Source: Tumebacillus algifaecis | GTDB taxonomy: Bacteria; Bacillota; Bacilli; Tumebacillales; Tumebacillaceae | Length of the DNA: 64,000 bases | NCBI RefSeq assembly: GCF_002243515.1 | Contig: NZ_CP022657.1 | Span: 836,001 to 900,000 of the forward strand | Direction of reading: 5' to 3' | Shown here: piece by piece, positions 11,493-21,672 of the stretch | Layout: every line of letters begins with the position of its first letter | Numbering within the stretch: the stretch's first letter is position 1 | Position numbers and translations under genes: made by a program | The notes under the pieces: generated by a model | The model's input: the letters and a program-made list of their open reading frames with translations, nothing else | The model's database searches: none | What the model was told of the DNA's origin: nothing

Positions 11493-12023
11493 TTATTGGC
11501 TCTTATATTCAGCAAGTAAAATCAATGCCGATTCAGCTCCCACATTGACCACGCGATGCGGGACGCACGATTTCCAACTAAACGAATCGCCTTCGGAAAG
11601 CTCGACCTGATCCTCACCTTGGATCGCCAGCACCTTGCCGCGCAGGATGAGATGGCTTTGTTCCCCTTCGTGTGACTGCGACATCTCTTCGGTCGAAGCG
11701 TGTGGTGGTAACTCGATGATCTTCATGCCAAGCCCGATGTCGCGCGTCAATTTTTCCACTCTCAATTGATCTGCGCCAAAAGTCGAATACTCCCGCTCCT
11801 CTTTGCGCACCACATGAATACGGTGTTCCTTCTCCAACAAAAAGTAAGCCAGCGGCACCTGCAAAAAGTTGGCGATGCTTTGCAGTGTGGCAATCGATGG
11901 CGACGTTTTATTATTTTCTAGATTGGAAATAAACCCTTTGGACAACCCCGTTCCTTCGCAGAGCTGGGGAATGGTGATGTTTTTGCGCTTGCGAATTTCT
12001 CGTACCATCAACCCGATATCCAT
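11493..12023 (-). CDS. XRE-family transcriptional regulator with C-terminal cupin domain
   Basis: A 176-residue regulator. Residues 5-60 form an XRE helix-turn-helix (IPQLCEGTGLSKGFISNLEN), and residues 105-175 a cupin fold (HEGEQSHLILRGKV, LSEGDSFSW, PHRVVNVG). Such regulators sense small ligands through the cupin and control genes for polyamine, amino acid or redox metabolism. GGAGGG stands seven bases before ATG 12023. It is divergent from the azoreductase gene, with 235 bases between them, so it may control that gene; the ligand is unknown. Confidence 0.85.
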   Translation of the reverse strand: MDIGLMVREIRKRKNITIPQLCEGTGLSKGFISNLENNKTSPSIATLQSIANFLQVPLAYFLLEKEHRIHVVRKEEREYSTFGADQLRVEKLTRDIGLGMKIIELPPHASTEEMSQSHEGEQSHLILRGKVLAIQGEDQVELSEGDSFSWKSCVPHRVVNVGAESALILLAEYKSQ

Positions 12024-12258
12024 CGTTTGCCCTCCACGCTCGAAAGTGATCTAGATTACATTTTAACAAAAATAGGATTGACGCGCTATCTCTGGGGGTG
12101 CTATCTTCATAGTAGCCTAATACGAAACAAAGTTCAATATAAGAAAACAAAGCGACTCGCATGATTTCGCACCCGGTATCGCACCCTAGATATGTTGGGG
12201 ACGGAAGGACCTAAGTCGTGTCGCAACATACTTTCCACAAAAGAGAGGATTGATAAGA

Positions 12259-12897
12259 ATGGCAACTGTACTGTACATTACTGTGAACCCGAAGGCGGAA
12301 GAAGAATCTTTCTCCCTTTCCGTTGGCCGCGAGTTTGTCAACGCCTACCGCGAAGCAAACCCGAACGACGAGGTGATTGAACTCGACCTCTACAAAACGA
12401 ACATTCCGTTGATCGACCCGGACGTTTTCAGCGGATGGGGCAAGCTGCAATCGGGTGCTGCCTTTGACGCGCTTTCCTCGGAAGAACAAGCGAAAGTTGC
12501 TCGCCTGAACGAATTGGCAGACCAATTTGTTGCGGCTGACAAATATGTATTTGTGACCCCGATGTGGAACCTGAGCTACCCGCCGCTACTGAAAGCATAC
12601 ATTGACGCATTCTGCGTGGCAGGCAAAACGTTCCGCTACACCGAGCAAGGCCCGCAAGGTCTGATGGGCGGCAAAAAAGCGCTGCACATCCAAGCTCGCG
12701 GCGGTTTTTACTCCGAAGGACCGGCTGCTGACTTCGAGTTTGGCGACCGCTACCTGCGTGCGATTCTCGCGTTCGTCGGTATCACCGACACGACCACTCT
12801 GGCGATCGAAGGCATGGCAGCTCAACCGGACAACGCAGGCCGCATTAAAGAAGATGCGATCGTCAAAGCGCAAGAACTGGCAAAAACGTTCAACTAA
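12259..12897 (+). CDS. azoR: FMN-dependent NADH-azoreductase
   Basis: A 212-residue flavodoxin-fold quinone/azo reductase that uses NADH and FMN and helps detoxify quinones and thiol stress. Motifs are [17 protein letters not shown] (phosphate-binding loop), [18 protein letters not shown] (FMN site) and [16 protein letters not shown] 12259 has GAGAGGA nine bases upstream; an in-frame TTG at 12250 is less likely. Divergence from a cupin-XRE regulator suggests local control. A candidate promoter TTGACG/CTATCT lies at 12078-12106. Confidence 0.9.
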   Translation: MATVLYITVNPKAEEESFSLSVGREFVNAYREANPNDEVIELDLYKTNIPLIDPDVFSGWGKLQSGAAFDALSSEEQAKVARLNELADQFVAADKYVFVTPMWNLSYPPLLKAYIDAFCVAGKTFRYTEQGPQGLMGGKKALHIQARGGFYSEGPAADFEFGDRYLRAILAFVGITDTTTLAIEGMAAQPDNAGRIKEDAIVKAQELAKTFN

Positions 12898-12922
12898 GCA
12901 CTCATCGCTAGACTCGATCATG

Positions 12923-12960
12923 ACGGATGCAAGGCAATCTTTGCCATGCATCCGTTTTTT
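12923..12960 (+). terminator. Terminator after azoR
   Basis: A two-part stem ACGGATGCa..GGCA/TTGCC..TGCATCCGT, followed by six T. Confidence 0.85.
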
Positions 12961-12974
12961 GTTGTTCCCATCCG

Positions 12975-13775
12975 CTATTGTTTGCGGTCGTATTCACGCA
13001 ACAACTCCAACGTCCTGAGCAGCGTCTGATATTCGGATGAACTTAACGACTCGATATGATGTACCCAGTTCATCGCCGATTGTTTCATGTGGTGCTGTAC
13101 GCGGTCATCCTCATACAGCAGTTGTTGTTCGATCAGATCGAGCAGGTCATCTTCCCGTCTCGGAGTTTCAAAAAAGGTTATCCAGTGGTTGGCGAGGTTG
13201 GCGGTGAACGTACCGATCAACCCGATCCCTGTGATCATCAGAAAAGCCGCGATGATCCGACCGCCCTCTGTGACCGGCGAAATATCTCCATAGCCCACAG
13301 TTGTCGTCGTGACCACCGACCACCATAGCGCATCGCCCCAGGTCTGAAACGAATCGTTGTTGCCCTGCTCAAGGAAAAAAACTGCCGATGAACTCCACAG
13401 CAAGATCACGGCTAAAAATGCGAAGATTTTGCGCATCTGCACCGATTTTAGCACGCTCCACAAGAGTGGGGAAGCTTTCAAAAGCCGAATGATGCGCAGC
13501 ACGCGCATCAAACGTGCCAACGGAAAGAGCAGATCAAAGGGGATGATCGCGATGATGTCGAACCAATTTTCCCGCACAAAGCGCGGTTGATCTTTCGAGA
13601 GCGACAGACGAACCAGATACTCGATGCCAAAAAAGAAGATCAGACCGACATCGACACGTCGGATCAATTGTTCGGTCAGATAAGGATGGTCGGCCGGATC
13701 TGCGAAGATGAGAATTGCGTAGGTGATCACCGCAAGCAGGATGATCATCTCGTAAAAAAATCGCCAGAAAGACAT
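12975..13775 (-). CDS. Voltage-gated-type potassium channel
   Basis: A 266-residue six-span channel. An S4-like helix carries regularly spaced arginines (RLMRVLRIIRLLK), and the pore has the selectivity filter TVGYGDISP near residue 160, flanked by the pore helix ALWWSVVTTT and the inner helix RIIAAFLMITGIGLIGTF. The cytoplasmic tail is short and helical, without an RCK domain, and has a glutamate-rich LLDLIEQQLLYEDD. AGGAGGGG precedes ATG 13775. Its 3' end faces azoR; the chemoreceptor gene lies upstream on the same strand but behind a terminator. Confidence 0.88.
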   Translation of the reverse strand: MSFWRFFYEMIILLAVITYAILIFADPADHPYLTEQLIRRVDVGLIFFFGIEYLVRLSLSKDQPRFVRENWFDIIAIIPFDLLFPLARLMRVLRIIRLLKASPLLWSVLKSVQMRKIFAFLAVILLWSSSAVFFLEQGNNDSFQTWGDALWWSVVTTTTVGYGDISPVTEGGRIIAAFLMITGIGLIGTFTANLANHWITFFETPRREDDLLDLIEQQLLYEDDRVQHHMKQSAMNWVHHIESLSSSEYQTLLRTLELLREYDRKQ

Positions 13776-13809
13776 CGGACCCCTCCTCTGGTACTGCTTA
13801 GACTATATG

Positions 13810-13837
13810 AAAAAAGGAGGGGTATCATCCCTCCCTT
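13810..13837 (-). terminator. Terminator of the chemoreceptor gene
   Basis: Read on the minus strand, AAGGGAGGG pairs with CCCTCCTT and is followed by a T run. It separates the chemoreceptor from the K+ channel gene. Confidence 0.8.
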
Positions 13838-13851
13838 TAGTAGAATTTCTA

Positions 13852-15384
13852 TTATTTTGCGGTAAATTGCTCCTTCAGCGAATCGGCCAATTTGTTCAAA
13901 CGGTGAAGTTCCGCATTGACCATCCGGTTCGATGAGACCTGCGATTCGGTGATCGCGTACACCTCTTGCAGCGATGCGACCGACTGCTGCGTCACCGCTG
14001 TGATATTTGCCATCTCGTCATTAATCTGGCGGGAGTTATGTTCGATCTTCTGAATCGATCCGTTCAACTCGCCAACGCCTTCGACCAGAGCGGTGGTCAC
14101 CTCGGTCAGTTGGTGCAGGCCGTTCATCGAGTTCTCCGCCTGTGTCACGGAGCGCGACGTCGCCTGCTTGCCGATGTCGATCTGGGCGACAGATGCGATC
14201 GAATCCTGCAAAATCTTCGACAAGATCGCTTTGATCTCATCGGTCGATGCCTTGCTTTGCTCCGCCAATTTGCGAATCTCTTGTGCGACGACCGCAAATC
14301 CTCGTCCGTGCTCGCCAGCGCGTGCCGCTTCGATCGAAGCGTTTAACGCGAGCAGATGCGTTTGTTCGGCAACTTCTTGAATCGTGTTGATGATCCCGTC
14401 CACTTTTTGCGAGGAATTGTTCAATTCATTGATCGCCTGTGCAGACGTTTCGATCGTCTGCGAAACGACGACGATCTGGTCGTACAGCGAGTGGATGTTG
14501 GTGATCGTGTGATCGATGATCTGCTCGGTGTTGGTCGCCTGTTCGCTCATTTCGTGCGAAGCGCTTGCCGTATGCTCGATCATCTGGTTGATGCTGCTCA
14601 GATCCTGCTCGATTTTGCTGACCGAGTGGCTCTGGTCTTCCAGACCGGACGAAACTTCTTTGAACGCGATGAGCATCTCCTCGTTGGAGCGGTTGATCGT
14701 ATCCGACTTTGCGGAAACAACGGTGGACGTTTGCTCCAATTCGTTGGAGAGGTTTTTGACACTCTCGACGATCGAAAGAAGCTGTTCCTGCTTGTGCTCC
14801 TTATCCGATTCCAGCTCCAAGGTGAATTTTCGCTTGGAAAGGATTTGCAGCGAGGTTGCACCTGAAGTGATGACCAGAAAGATCGCGTGCAGTGCCAGCA
14901 TCGTGATCGTGTACTCGTGTACCCCAAACACCAGTTCAGGGATGATGAAAAATCCGAGCAAGTGCTGGACGGCAAAGATCGCTGTCATCACGAGCAGCAA
15001 CCGTACATCCTCATAGTAGGCTGTGATGGCAACAACCATAAAGATTGAAAAATGCAGCTCGACCATCCCGCCCCCACCGGCGATGAGCGATATGGAGCCA
15101 AATACTTGCGCCAACATCACCAGCCAAGGAATGGCTTGGTGGTCGTTTCTCTTGCGGTACAGCATGTAACTTAATAGAAGCAAGAGCAGCGGAACTGCCA
15201 AAAGCAGATTGAGTGTATTACTAAACGATTCCGCGATGGTGGTCGCTGTACCATCCACATGCCCGCTCGACATCATCGAATGATCGAGCACATGCCAGAC
15301 CCGATTGAGCAGATGGAACAGAATCATCAATCCAACTGTACCCATTGTCAGCAGGATCATGATGCGGTTTTTAAAACCTGTCAC
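13852..15384 (-). CDS. Methyl-accepting chemotaxis protein with a membrane-embedded sensor region
   Basis: About 510 residues. The first ~190 contain six or so hydrophobic spans and no extracellular ligand domain, so sensing is probably within the membrane. The rest is a long coiled coil with the highly conserved signalling tip [19 protein letters not shown] near residue 348. No HAMP domain is evident. GTG 15384 (frame [12 protein letters not shown]) is chosen because GGGGTG lies eight bases upstream; ATG 15429 would add 15 residues rich in cysteine and lacks a clear ribosome site. The gene is divergent from the c-di-GMP protein. Confidence 0.85.
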   Translation of the reverse strand: MTGFKNRIMILLTMGTVGLMILFHLLNRVWHVLDHSMMSSGHVDGTATTIAESFSNTLNLLLAVPLLLLLLSYMLYRKRNDHQAIPWLVMLAQVFGSISLIAGGGGMVELHFSIFMVVAITAYYEDVRLLLVMTAIFAVQHLLGFFIIPELVFGVHEYTITMLALHAIFLVITSGATSLQILSKRKFTLELESDKEHKQEQLLSIVESVKNLSNELEQTSTVVSAKSDTINRSNEEMLIAFKEVSSGLEDQSHSVSKIEQDLSSINQMIEHTASASHEMSEQATNTEQIIDHTITNIHSLYDQIVVVSQTIETSAQAINELNNSSQKVDGIINTIQEVAEQTHLLALNASIEAARAGEHGRGFAVVAQEIRKLAEQSKASTDEIKAILSKILQDSIASVAQIDIGKQATSRSVTQAENSMNGLHQLTEVTTALVEGVGELNGSIQKIEHNSRQINDEMANITAVTQQSVASLQEVYAITESQVSSNRMVNAELHRLNKLADSLKEQFTAK

Positions 15385-15621
15385 TGAAAGCACACCCCTG
15401 TCCCCACAACATTGTTTTATTCCTGACATTTCGAGTGATCGAAAGTCCCCCTCACATTATAGAATACTTGAGTAATATCACTCAACAAGAGTCTTTCGTC
15501 CTTTTACGAAATAAATTTAAAGATTCATTCTCAGTTTGCTCTACTTGGAACAGGGAAATGACGAATCATGTCGAACTATGACGTACAACATTAAAATACC
15601 TCTTCCTGAGAGGGGATTCGC

Positions 15622-17994
15622 ATGAGTCTGACCTACATAATTACTATCATCCTGCGATTTTTCGCTCTCGTATGGGCACTTGTTATACTGCGGAGGACTT
15701 CCGATTGGCGAATCGGATTGTTGGCGGTCATCCTCACCGCCATGATGGTCTATCAGATGGTATCGCTTTTTCAAGCCCCCTCCGATCAGTGGGTCTTGCT
15801 AACCGACCACAAGGACCTGTATAGGCTGGCAGCAAGCGGCACGATGTTACTGATAATCGTATTCCTTGGTCGTGTCATGACCGAAAATCGAGTGACGCGC
15901 CACTTGTTGTTCAAAGAAGTACAGGCTTTCAAGTCATTCTATGAGCACAATCCGAACGCTTTTTACACGTTGGACCTCGAAGGCCGCGTGTTGGCTACGA
16001 ACAAAGCTTGCCGCAAGATGTTCGGCGACTTAGGTACAGATCGTGGTGAGTGGATCTTTTTTGATGTGGTCGCGGACGAGGAACGTCAACGTGTGCATGC
16101 TCATTTCCTCGAAGCAGCGCAGGGCGATCCGCAGTCTTTTGAAGCGACCGTTTTGCATCAGGATGGGCGCCGTTTGCAGGTGAACATCACCAACATGCCG
16201 ATCTTTGCCGATGGGTCTGTGGCTGGCGTATACGGCATCGCCAAAGACATGACGGAACAAAAAGCGGCTGAGCAGGAGCGGATGCTGTCTGCGCAACGGT
16301 ATCAGGAACTGATGGAATCGATCGAGGCGGTCGTGTGGGAAGGCGATCCGGAGACGTTCGAATACACCTTCATTTCTCCCCAGTCGGAACGAATTTTGGG
16401 ATACAAGCCGGAGCAGTTGATCAAGGATCACGATTTTTGGAAAAGTCGAGTGCACCCAGACGATTATGAAACGATGATCACCTTTTGCCAAGCGGAGTTG
16501 CAAGCGGGGCGCAACCATATGCACGAATATCGGATGCTGGCGGCGGATGGACGCGTCGTCTGGCTCAAAGAGTGTGTGACGGTGGTGCAGGAGGATGGTC
16601 GCGTGACCGGTTGTCGCGGGATCATGGTGAACATCACCGATCGCAAACTGGCGGAGGAGCGTTTGCAACATATCGCCTATTATGACGTGCTGACCAGCCT
16701 GCCCAACCGAACGCGGTTCGAAGATCGTTTGCAACTGGAGATGACGCGGGCGCAGAGTCGGTCGCAACCGTTGGCCGTCCTGCTGCTCGACCTCGACCGC
16801 TTCAAATATATTAACGACTCGCTAGGACACTGCATTGGTGACGAGTTGATCCGCGCCGTCGCCGAGCGGCTGAAAACGTGCGTGGATGAAAAGGTGATCG
16901 TATCGCGCATCGGAGGCGATGAATTTACGTTGATCCTGCCCGGCCTCCACTCGCAAGATGCGGGGCAAGTCGCTGAAATGATCTTGCAGCGCATGGCCGC
17001 ACCTTTTGTGATTGAGCAACATGAGCTGTTTGTGACGTGTAGCATCGGCATCTCGTTTTTTCCGGAGCAAGGCAGCGATCTGACGACGTTGATCAAACAT
17101 GCGGAGTTGGCGATGTACCGAGCGAAAGAGTTGGGGCGCAACAATCACCAGTTCTACGCCACGTCGATGAACGAAGACGCGCTGCAAAAGCTGTCTTTGG
17201 AGCGATTCCTGCGCAAAGCGTTGGGACTGAACGAATTTGTGCTGTTCTACCAACCGCAGGTCAACGTGAAAAGCGGGAAAATCTTCGGCTTCGAAGCGTT
17301 GTTGCGCTGGAAGCATCCAATACTGGGGATGGTATCGCCCGCAACCTTTATTCCGCTGGCAGAAGAGACCGGTTTGATCGTGCCGATCGGGGAATGGGTG
17401 TTGGAGTCTGCATGTCGGCAGATCAAAGGGTGGCACGAGGCGGGCAATCCGCATCTGACCGTAGCGGTCAATCTGTCAGCCCGCCAGTTCCAGCAGGACA
17501 ATCTCGTGGAGATGGTGGAGCGAGTGTTGGCAGAGACGGGAGTCGAGCCGCAGTGTCTGGAATTGGAGATCACCGAAAGTGTCACGATGTATGACGTGGA
17601 GCGGGCGATCATGATCTTGCACGAGTTGAAGAACCTCGGCATCCGCATCTCGCTCGATGATTTCGGTACCGGGTATTCGTCGCTGAGCTACCTCAAGCAT
17701 TTCCCGATTCACACGCTGAAGATCGACCAATCTTTCGTTCGTGACATCACGACCGATGCGGATGACGCGGCGATTGCCACGTCGGTCATCGCACTGGCCC
17801 ATAGCCTGAATCGCCAAGTCGTCGCCGAAGGTGTGGAGACGGAAGCGCACCTGCGCTACCTTGCTGCCCACGGTTGCGTGGAGATGCAAGGCTACCACTT
17901 CAGCGGCCCGCTGCCTGCACAGGAGATCGAAGCGCGATTTTTAAGCGGGAAAGCTTTCAAAATGCCTGCATTACCCCCGTTGTCAGAAAACTAG
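15622..17994 (+). CDS. PAS-PAS-GGDEF-EAL cyclic-di-GMP signalling protein
   Basis: A 790-residue membrane protein. Residues 1-85 hold two or three hydrophobic spans. Two PAS/PAC units follow (about 105-215 and 230-340), then a GGDEF domain with an intact RIGGDEF near 430 and LLDLDRFKYINDSLGH, then an EAL domain with FEALLRW near 555, ITESVTMYD and DDFGTGYSSLSYLK. Both catalytic signatures look complete, so it may both make and degrade c-di-GMP. AGGGG is six bases before ATG 15622. The divergent chemoreceptor suggests a link to motility or surface behaviour. Confidence 0.92.
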   Translation: MSLTYIITIILRFFALVWALVILRRTSDWRIGLLAVILTAMMVYQMVSLFQAPSDQWVLLTDHKDLYRLAASGTMLLIIVFLGRVMTENRVTRHLLFKEVQAFKSFYEHNPNAFYTLDLEGRVLATNKACRKMFGDLGTDRGEWIFFDVVADEERQRVHAHFLEAAQGDPQSFEATVLHQDGRRLQVNITNMPIFADGSVAGVYGIAKDMTEQKAAEQERMLSAQRYQELMESIEAVVWEGDPETFEYTFISPQSERILGYKPEQLIKDHDFWKSRVHPDDYETMITFCQAELQAGRNHMHEYRMLAADGRVVWLKECVTVVQEDGRVTGCRGIMVNITDRKLAEERLQHIAYYDVLTSLPNRTRFEDRLQLEMTRAQSRSQPLAVLLLDLDRFKYINDSLGHCIGDELIRAVAERLKTCVDEKVIVSRIGGDEFTLILPGLHSQDAGQVAEMILQRMAAPFVIEQHELFVTCSIGISFFPEQGSDLTTLIKHAELAMYRAKELGRNNHQFYATSMNEDALQKLSLERFLRKALGLNEFVLFYQPQVNVKSGKIFGFEALLRWKHPILGMVSPATFIPLAEETGLIVPIGEWVLESACRQIKGWHEAGNPHLTVAVNLSARQFQQDNLVEMVERVLAETGVEPQCLELEITESVTMYDVERAIMILHELKNLGIRISLDDFGTGYSSLSYLKHFPIHTLKIDQSFVRDITTDADDAAIATSVIALAHSLNRQVVAEGVETEAHLRYLAAHGCVEMQGYHFSGPLPAQEIEARFLSGKAFKMPALPPLSEN

Positions 17995-18064
17995 AGACGA
18001 ATAATCTATAAATGGGAGGCTTTCCTGAATAAATAAAGTTCGACCATACAGGGGCCATAATAAA

Positions 18065-18103
18065 AAGGAGACAGCATCCACAGGATGACTGTCTCTTCTA
18101 TTT
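18065..18103. terminator. Bidirectional terminator between the GGDEF-EAL gene and selO
   Basis: A stem GAGACAG-CATCC/GGATG-a-CTGTCTC with T-rich tails on both strands, placed between converging genes. The remaining ~200 intergenic bases show no gene. Confidence 0.75.
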
Positions 18104-18197
18104 TGCGAGTGGGAGCACAGCGGGAGTAAGTTCGCTAGACGTTCTGAACAGCTCGATTCATATAGTTTGTAGCGCTGAACCTGCGACGATTGGCAGG

Positions 18198-19676
18198 TCA
18201 GGTACCACAAAAGGTTTGGTAAGGACTGGACGAAGGGTCGGGCAGTTCGGCGTATTCCGCCTGTTCAGGGGAGTGCGCATAGGGGTCGGAAAGAACGGCC
18301 AAGAGCTTCTCCATCACGCTGTAGTCCCCTTCTTCCACGGCGCTTTCCAAGGCAGCCTCTACTCGGTGGTTGCGTGGGATGATCGCCGGGTTGCTGTCCC
18401 GCATCAGCTGATGCGAGCTGGCTTTCGATTCTTGCTGTCTGCCGAGTCTCGCTTGCCACAGTTCATGCCACTCTGCCAATTCCGGGGTACCAGACAGAAC
18501 CGTTTCCTCCACTCGATCAAACGTTAAGGCGAGGAAGGTGTTGGTATAGTCGGCTCGATACTTCTGCATCATCGTGAGCAGATTTTCAATCAGGGATTTA
18601 TCCGCTTCTTCTTCATTGAAGAGCCCCAATTTGGCGCGCAGTCCGGCAAACCAGTTGCGGTGATACAGCTCAGAAAAACTGGAAAGCGCATCCTGAGCGA
18701 GTTGGACAGCTTGCGACTCCTCGTCGTGCAACAACGGCACCAGGGTTTCAGCAAAACGAGTCAGATTCCACACGGCGATATACGGCTGGTTGCCATACGC
18801 ATAGCGACCTTGACTGTCAATTGAACTGAAGACCGTTTTCAGGTCATACGTATCCAAGAAAGCGCAAGGACCATAATCGATCGTTTCACCGCTGATCGTC
18901 ATGTTGTCAGTGTTCATCACACCATGAACAAAGCCAACCAACTGCCATTTGGCGATCAGTGCGGCTTGACGTTTGATAACCTCCTGAAGCAGCGCAAGAT
19001 AGCGGTTCTCTGCATCATCAGCTTCGGGAAAATGACGTTGCAACGCATAATCTGCCAGAGCGCGGAGTTCCTCGCCGGTGCCCCATTGGGCCACATACTG
19101 AAAAGTGCCGACGCGCAGATGGCTCGCAGCCACGCGGGTCAGAATGGCACCGGGCAGGTAGGCTTCACGGATGACAGTCTGCCCGGTTGCCACGACGGCC
19201 AGACTGCGGGTGGTCGGGATGCCTAGCGCATGCATGGCCTCACTGATGATGTATTCGCGCAACATCGGGCCGAGGGCCGCTCGACCATCGCCGCCGCGAG
19301 AGTACGGTGTACTCCCCGAACCTTTGAGCTGAATGTCGAAGCGTTCACCTGAAGGCGTGATCTGTTCGCCGATCAGCAGGGCCCGACCATCGCCTAACTT
19401 CGTAAAATGCCCGAATTGATGTCCCGCATACGCTTGCGCCAGAGGGAAGGCACTTTCGGGAAACTGGTTGCCAGCAAACACGGCTAGCTCTTCTTCGCTT
19501 TGTAGTGCCTGCACGTTCAATCCGAGCGATGAGGCCAGCGGTTGATTGAGCATGATCAACTTAGGCGAGCGGACTTGGCTGGGCGTGACGGGCGAAAAAA
19601 ATGATTCGGGCAAACGTGCATAGCTGTTGTCCAAGTTCCATCCTGCTTCACGATTTGCTGTTCCCATGGTCATCAT
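18198..19676 (-). CDS. selO: Protein adenylyltransferase SelO (YdiU family)
   Basis: A 492-residue pseudokinase-fold enzyme that transfers AMP from ATP to protein hydroxyl groups, tied to redox stress. Family landmarks: [22 protein letters not shown], the ATP-binding region [52 protein letters not shown], and a conserved C-terminal cysteine in QTFCGT, where eukaryotic SelO has selenocysteine. The start is one of three close methionines; GGAG sits best for the second or third, so the true N-terminus may be three or nine bases shorter. It is a single-gene unit. Confidence 0.93.
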   Translation of the reverse strand: MMTMGTANREAGWNLDNSYARLPESFFSPVTPSQVRSPKLIMLNQPLASSLGLNVQALQSEEELAVFAGNQFPESAFPLAQAYAGHQFGHFTKLGDGRALLIGEQITPSGERFDIQLKGSGSTPYSRGGDGRAALGPMLREYIISEAMHALGIPTTRSLAVVATGQTVIREAYLPGAILTRVAASHLRVGTFQYVAQWGTGEELRALADYALQRHFPEADDAENRYLALLQEVIKRQAALIAKWQLVGFVHGVMNTDNMTISGETIDYGPCAFLDTYDLKTVFSSIDSQGRYAYGNQPYIAVWNLTRFAETLVPLLHDEESQAVQLAQDALSSFSELYHRNWFAGLRAKLGLFNEEEADKSLIENLLTMMQKYRADYTNTFLALTFDRVEETVLSGTPELAEWHELWQARLGRQQESKASSHQLMRDSNPAIIPRNHRVEAALESAVEEGDYSVMEKLLAVLSDPYAHSPEQAEYAELPDPSSSPYQTFCGT

Positions 19677-19940
19677 ATCTCCATTTCTTACTGAAGTAAT
19701 ATGTATCTTGTCTCGTGTTTGTTGCTTTCAGAGGATTACGTTTTGCACAAGTTATTCGGATCATGTTGGCATTTGCTGAAACAAGAAGCCCGCGGCACGA
19801 AGCGTTGTCGCATTTCACGGTTCGCTGACAACCAGAAATCTTCAGGTAGTAGTATCCAGATCCAATTAATTGTACCACGGTTGAGTATAAAATATCCCTG
19901 TCACCAAGGCGGTGGCGGGGATTACGGATCTAGCATCTTT
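19677..19940. other. Intergenic region between selO and the GNAT gene
   Basis: It contains the selO upstream region and, at 19888-19921 on the minus strand, a terminator-like stem (ATCCCcG/CAGGGAT) after the GNAT gene. No gene is supported. Confidence 0.45.
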
Positions 19941-20501
19941 TTATTTCATGTACTCTGCTTGGAGGATTCCATAAACTGCGCAATCCTTGTATTGATTCTT
20001 GGCATTGCGAATCATATGACGGATCGTTCCTTCCTGCACCATGCCAATTTTGCGCATCACTTTCCCTGAAGCGGGATTGTCGAGGTTATGCGCGGCAGAG
20101 ATCTTATGGATGTTCATCCGTTCGAAGCCAAATTCCACAACGGCTCGCAACGCTTCGGTGCCATAGCCTTGATTCCACCACTTGTAACCAAGTGCATAGC
20201 CCACGTCACAGTTTTCCGTAGTGGTGTTTAAATTGAAGAAATCGATGGCACCAATCAGTTCACCACTGCCTTTCAGTTCGATACCCCAGTAACAATATTC
20301 GGGGCTGTCATATCCGCCGACAATCACAGTTACCCTTTCGATAGTCTCGAAAACTGTTTTGTGTGCTCCTCTAATGAGATTGTCGGTTACCCGTTCGTCG
20401 GAGAGCCAATTGTCGAACACGCTTTGGGCATCGGAGAGTTTCAGTTTTCTTAGGATCAAACGGTCAGTTTCTATCGTGGGTGTTCCTAAATAGGTAATCA
20501 T
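19941..20501 (-). CDS. GNAT-family N-acetyltransferase (RimJ/RimL type)
   Basis: A 186-residue acetyl-CoA-dependent transferase. It starts MITYLGTPTIETDRLILRKL, a typical RimJ/RimL opening, and has the acetyl-CoA loop in YKWWNQGYGTEALRAVVEFGF and NPASGKVMRKIGM. The acceptor may be a ribosomal protein N-terminus, an amino acid or a drug; sequence does not say. AAGGAGATGG precedes ATG 20501. The open frame continues upstream to 20666, but that part encodes a piece of an IS21 transposase and is not part of the protein. Confidence 0.85.
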   Translation of the reverse strand: MITYLGTPTIETDRLILRKLKLSDAQSVFDNWLSDERVTDNLIRGAHKTVFETIERVTVIVGGYDSPEYCYWGIELKGSGELIGAIDFFNLNTTTENCDVGYALGYKWWNQGYGTEALRAVVEFGFERMNIHKISAAHNLDNPASGKVMRKIGMVQEGTIRHMIRNAKNQYKDCAVYGILQAEYMK

Positions 20502-20582
20502 CGCACCATCTCCTTGTGTATGTACAGGATAACATTTTTGGATATGAAATTCGGATAAATACGTTCTGCGGAGAGAATCACT

Positions 20583-20655
20583 TTGCCGGTTCACGTTCAC
20601 TCGTTCTGCAATTTCGGTGATCGAACAGCCGTCGTGTTCACACAAAAATAAAAGT
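20583..20655 (-). pseudogene. Scrap of an IS21-family istA 5' end
   Basis: Read on the minus strand it encodes CEHDGCSITEIAERVNVN, which matches REHEGCSITEIAERMNLN at the start of the complete istA in this window; the DNA is similar as well. Only about 70 bases remain. Confidence 0.75.
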
Positions 20656-20681
20656 CCCTGAACCAATGGCGGCGGCAGGGA
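20649..20681 (-). terminator. Terminator of the four-span membrane protein gene
   Basis: On the minus strand AGTCCCTG pairs with CAGGGACT, followed by TTTATTTTT. It overlaps the istA scrap. Confidence 0.7.
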
Positions 20682-20716
20682 CTCTCATGCGCTGAACAAG
20701 ACGGTGAATGCACGTA

Positions 20717-21115
20717 CTAGATGTTGGAGATCGCTACGAGTAGGCAGGAGATAAATGCGATGCTCGTCAGAGGAGTCATGACGAGCTTCTCTTTTTTATT
20801 TTTGGACGCCAAGTTGCCCAGCGTGTTTATCCCCATGAAAATTGTGAGCACCCAGATCAGCGCCTGTGAAGGAAAAAAGCGCAGGTCTGAAGCTAGCACG
20901 TTCGTATGTGACAACATCACATATGCCATAAATAAGAGAATGCCTGCAGCAGCGAGGCTTGCAAAACGCAGACGCGGGGGCAAAACTCCAGGGTGCGTGC
21001 CGCCCCAACTGAACGCTCCTAATGGGAAGCCTAACGCGAGCAGTATTTGAAAAGCGGCTACAACGAAAAAAGAAACGGAACTGATGATCGCTGGAATCTG
21101 AACATTTATTTCCAT
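20717..21115 (-). CDS. Four-span integral membrane protein of unknown function
   Basis: A 132-residue protein with four hydrophobic segments, at about residues 10-32, 50-70, 82-100 and 113-131. A conserved-looking loop (GAFSWGGTHPGVLPPRLRFAS) follows the first span, and a basic cytoplasmic turn (SKNKKEK) precedes the last. I recognise no named family. GAGGAGCAA lies just before ATG 21115. It is a single gene with its own terminator. Confidence 0.7.
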   Translation of the reverse strand: MEINVQIPAIISSVSFFVVAAFQILLALGFPLGAFSWGGTHPGVLPPRLRFASLAAAGILLFMAYVMLSHTNVLASDLRFFPSQALIWVLTIFMGINTLGNLASKNKKEKLVMTPLTSIAFISCLLVAISNI

Positions 21116-21290
21116 GCTCTGTTGCTCCTCCTATCACGATTTACTGAGTGCACAGCTCGGAGAGGAACATCCGTCTCAACCAATCGTATGATGCTTGACT
21201 AGATAATTGTACGATTTTCAAGCCGGAAAGTTTCATGACCGTGATCCGCAAAATCCTATGATCGATAGAGTCGGTTTGCAAGGGGACGCG

Positions 21291-21431
21291 ATGACAGTGG
21301 CTGTATGTATCGATAACGAAAGAATACGTGAGGATATCAAACTGCTCAGCCAAACGCTCAGCGATGATGATGAGCTGAACGGAGAACGGTTGAGCACCTT
21401 GTCCCGTATTTTAAAAGAGATGGGATATTGA
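21291..21431 (+). CDS. Small acidic protein, 46 residues, unknown
   Basis: ATG 21291 follows AAGGGGA and opens a 46-codon frame, [20 protein letters not shown] onward, rich in Asp/Glu/Leu and probably a helical hairpin. The size and two-helix layout recall Spo0E-type phosphatases, but the S-x-x-L-D signature of that family is absent. An in-frame ATG at 21207 without a ribosome site would extend it. The next 240 bases show no gene. Existence and function are both uncertain. Confidence 0.35.
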   Translation: MTVAVCIDNERIREDIKLLSQTLSDDDELNGERLSTLSRILKEMGY

Positions 21432-21672
21432 TCAACAGCAGAAAAGTGCTATTGCTGCTAGCTCCGCTCCGGTAAAGGGGGCGGGGCGATCTTTCCAGTA
21501 CGATCGGAGAGACGAATGGTCCGAGGTACGTGAAGCTTGGAGCGATCACGATGGAGCGTTTTGTCATTTTGGTTGTCAAGTAACTAGAGAGGTATCGGAC
21601 TCAAAAACTGTAGCCGCCTCATTTTTCTCAGCCGATGGAACATGCTACAATACCAAGAAAAGGAGGGATTCA

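Noticed and set aside
11281-11610. Plus-strand frame of 109 codons after the YbjQ-like gene
   Set aside because: It starts inside a terminator, lacks a ribosome site and overlaps the 3' end of the cupin-XRE regulator on the other strand.
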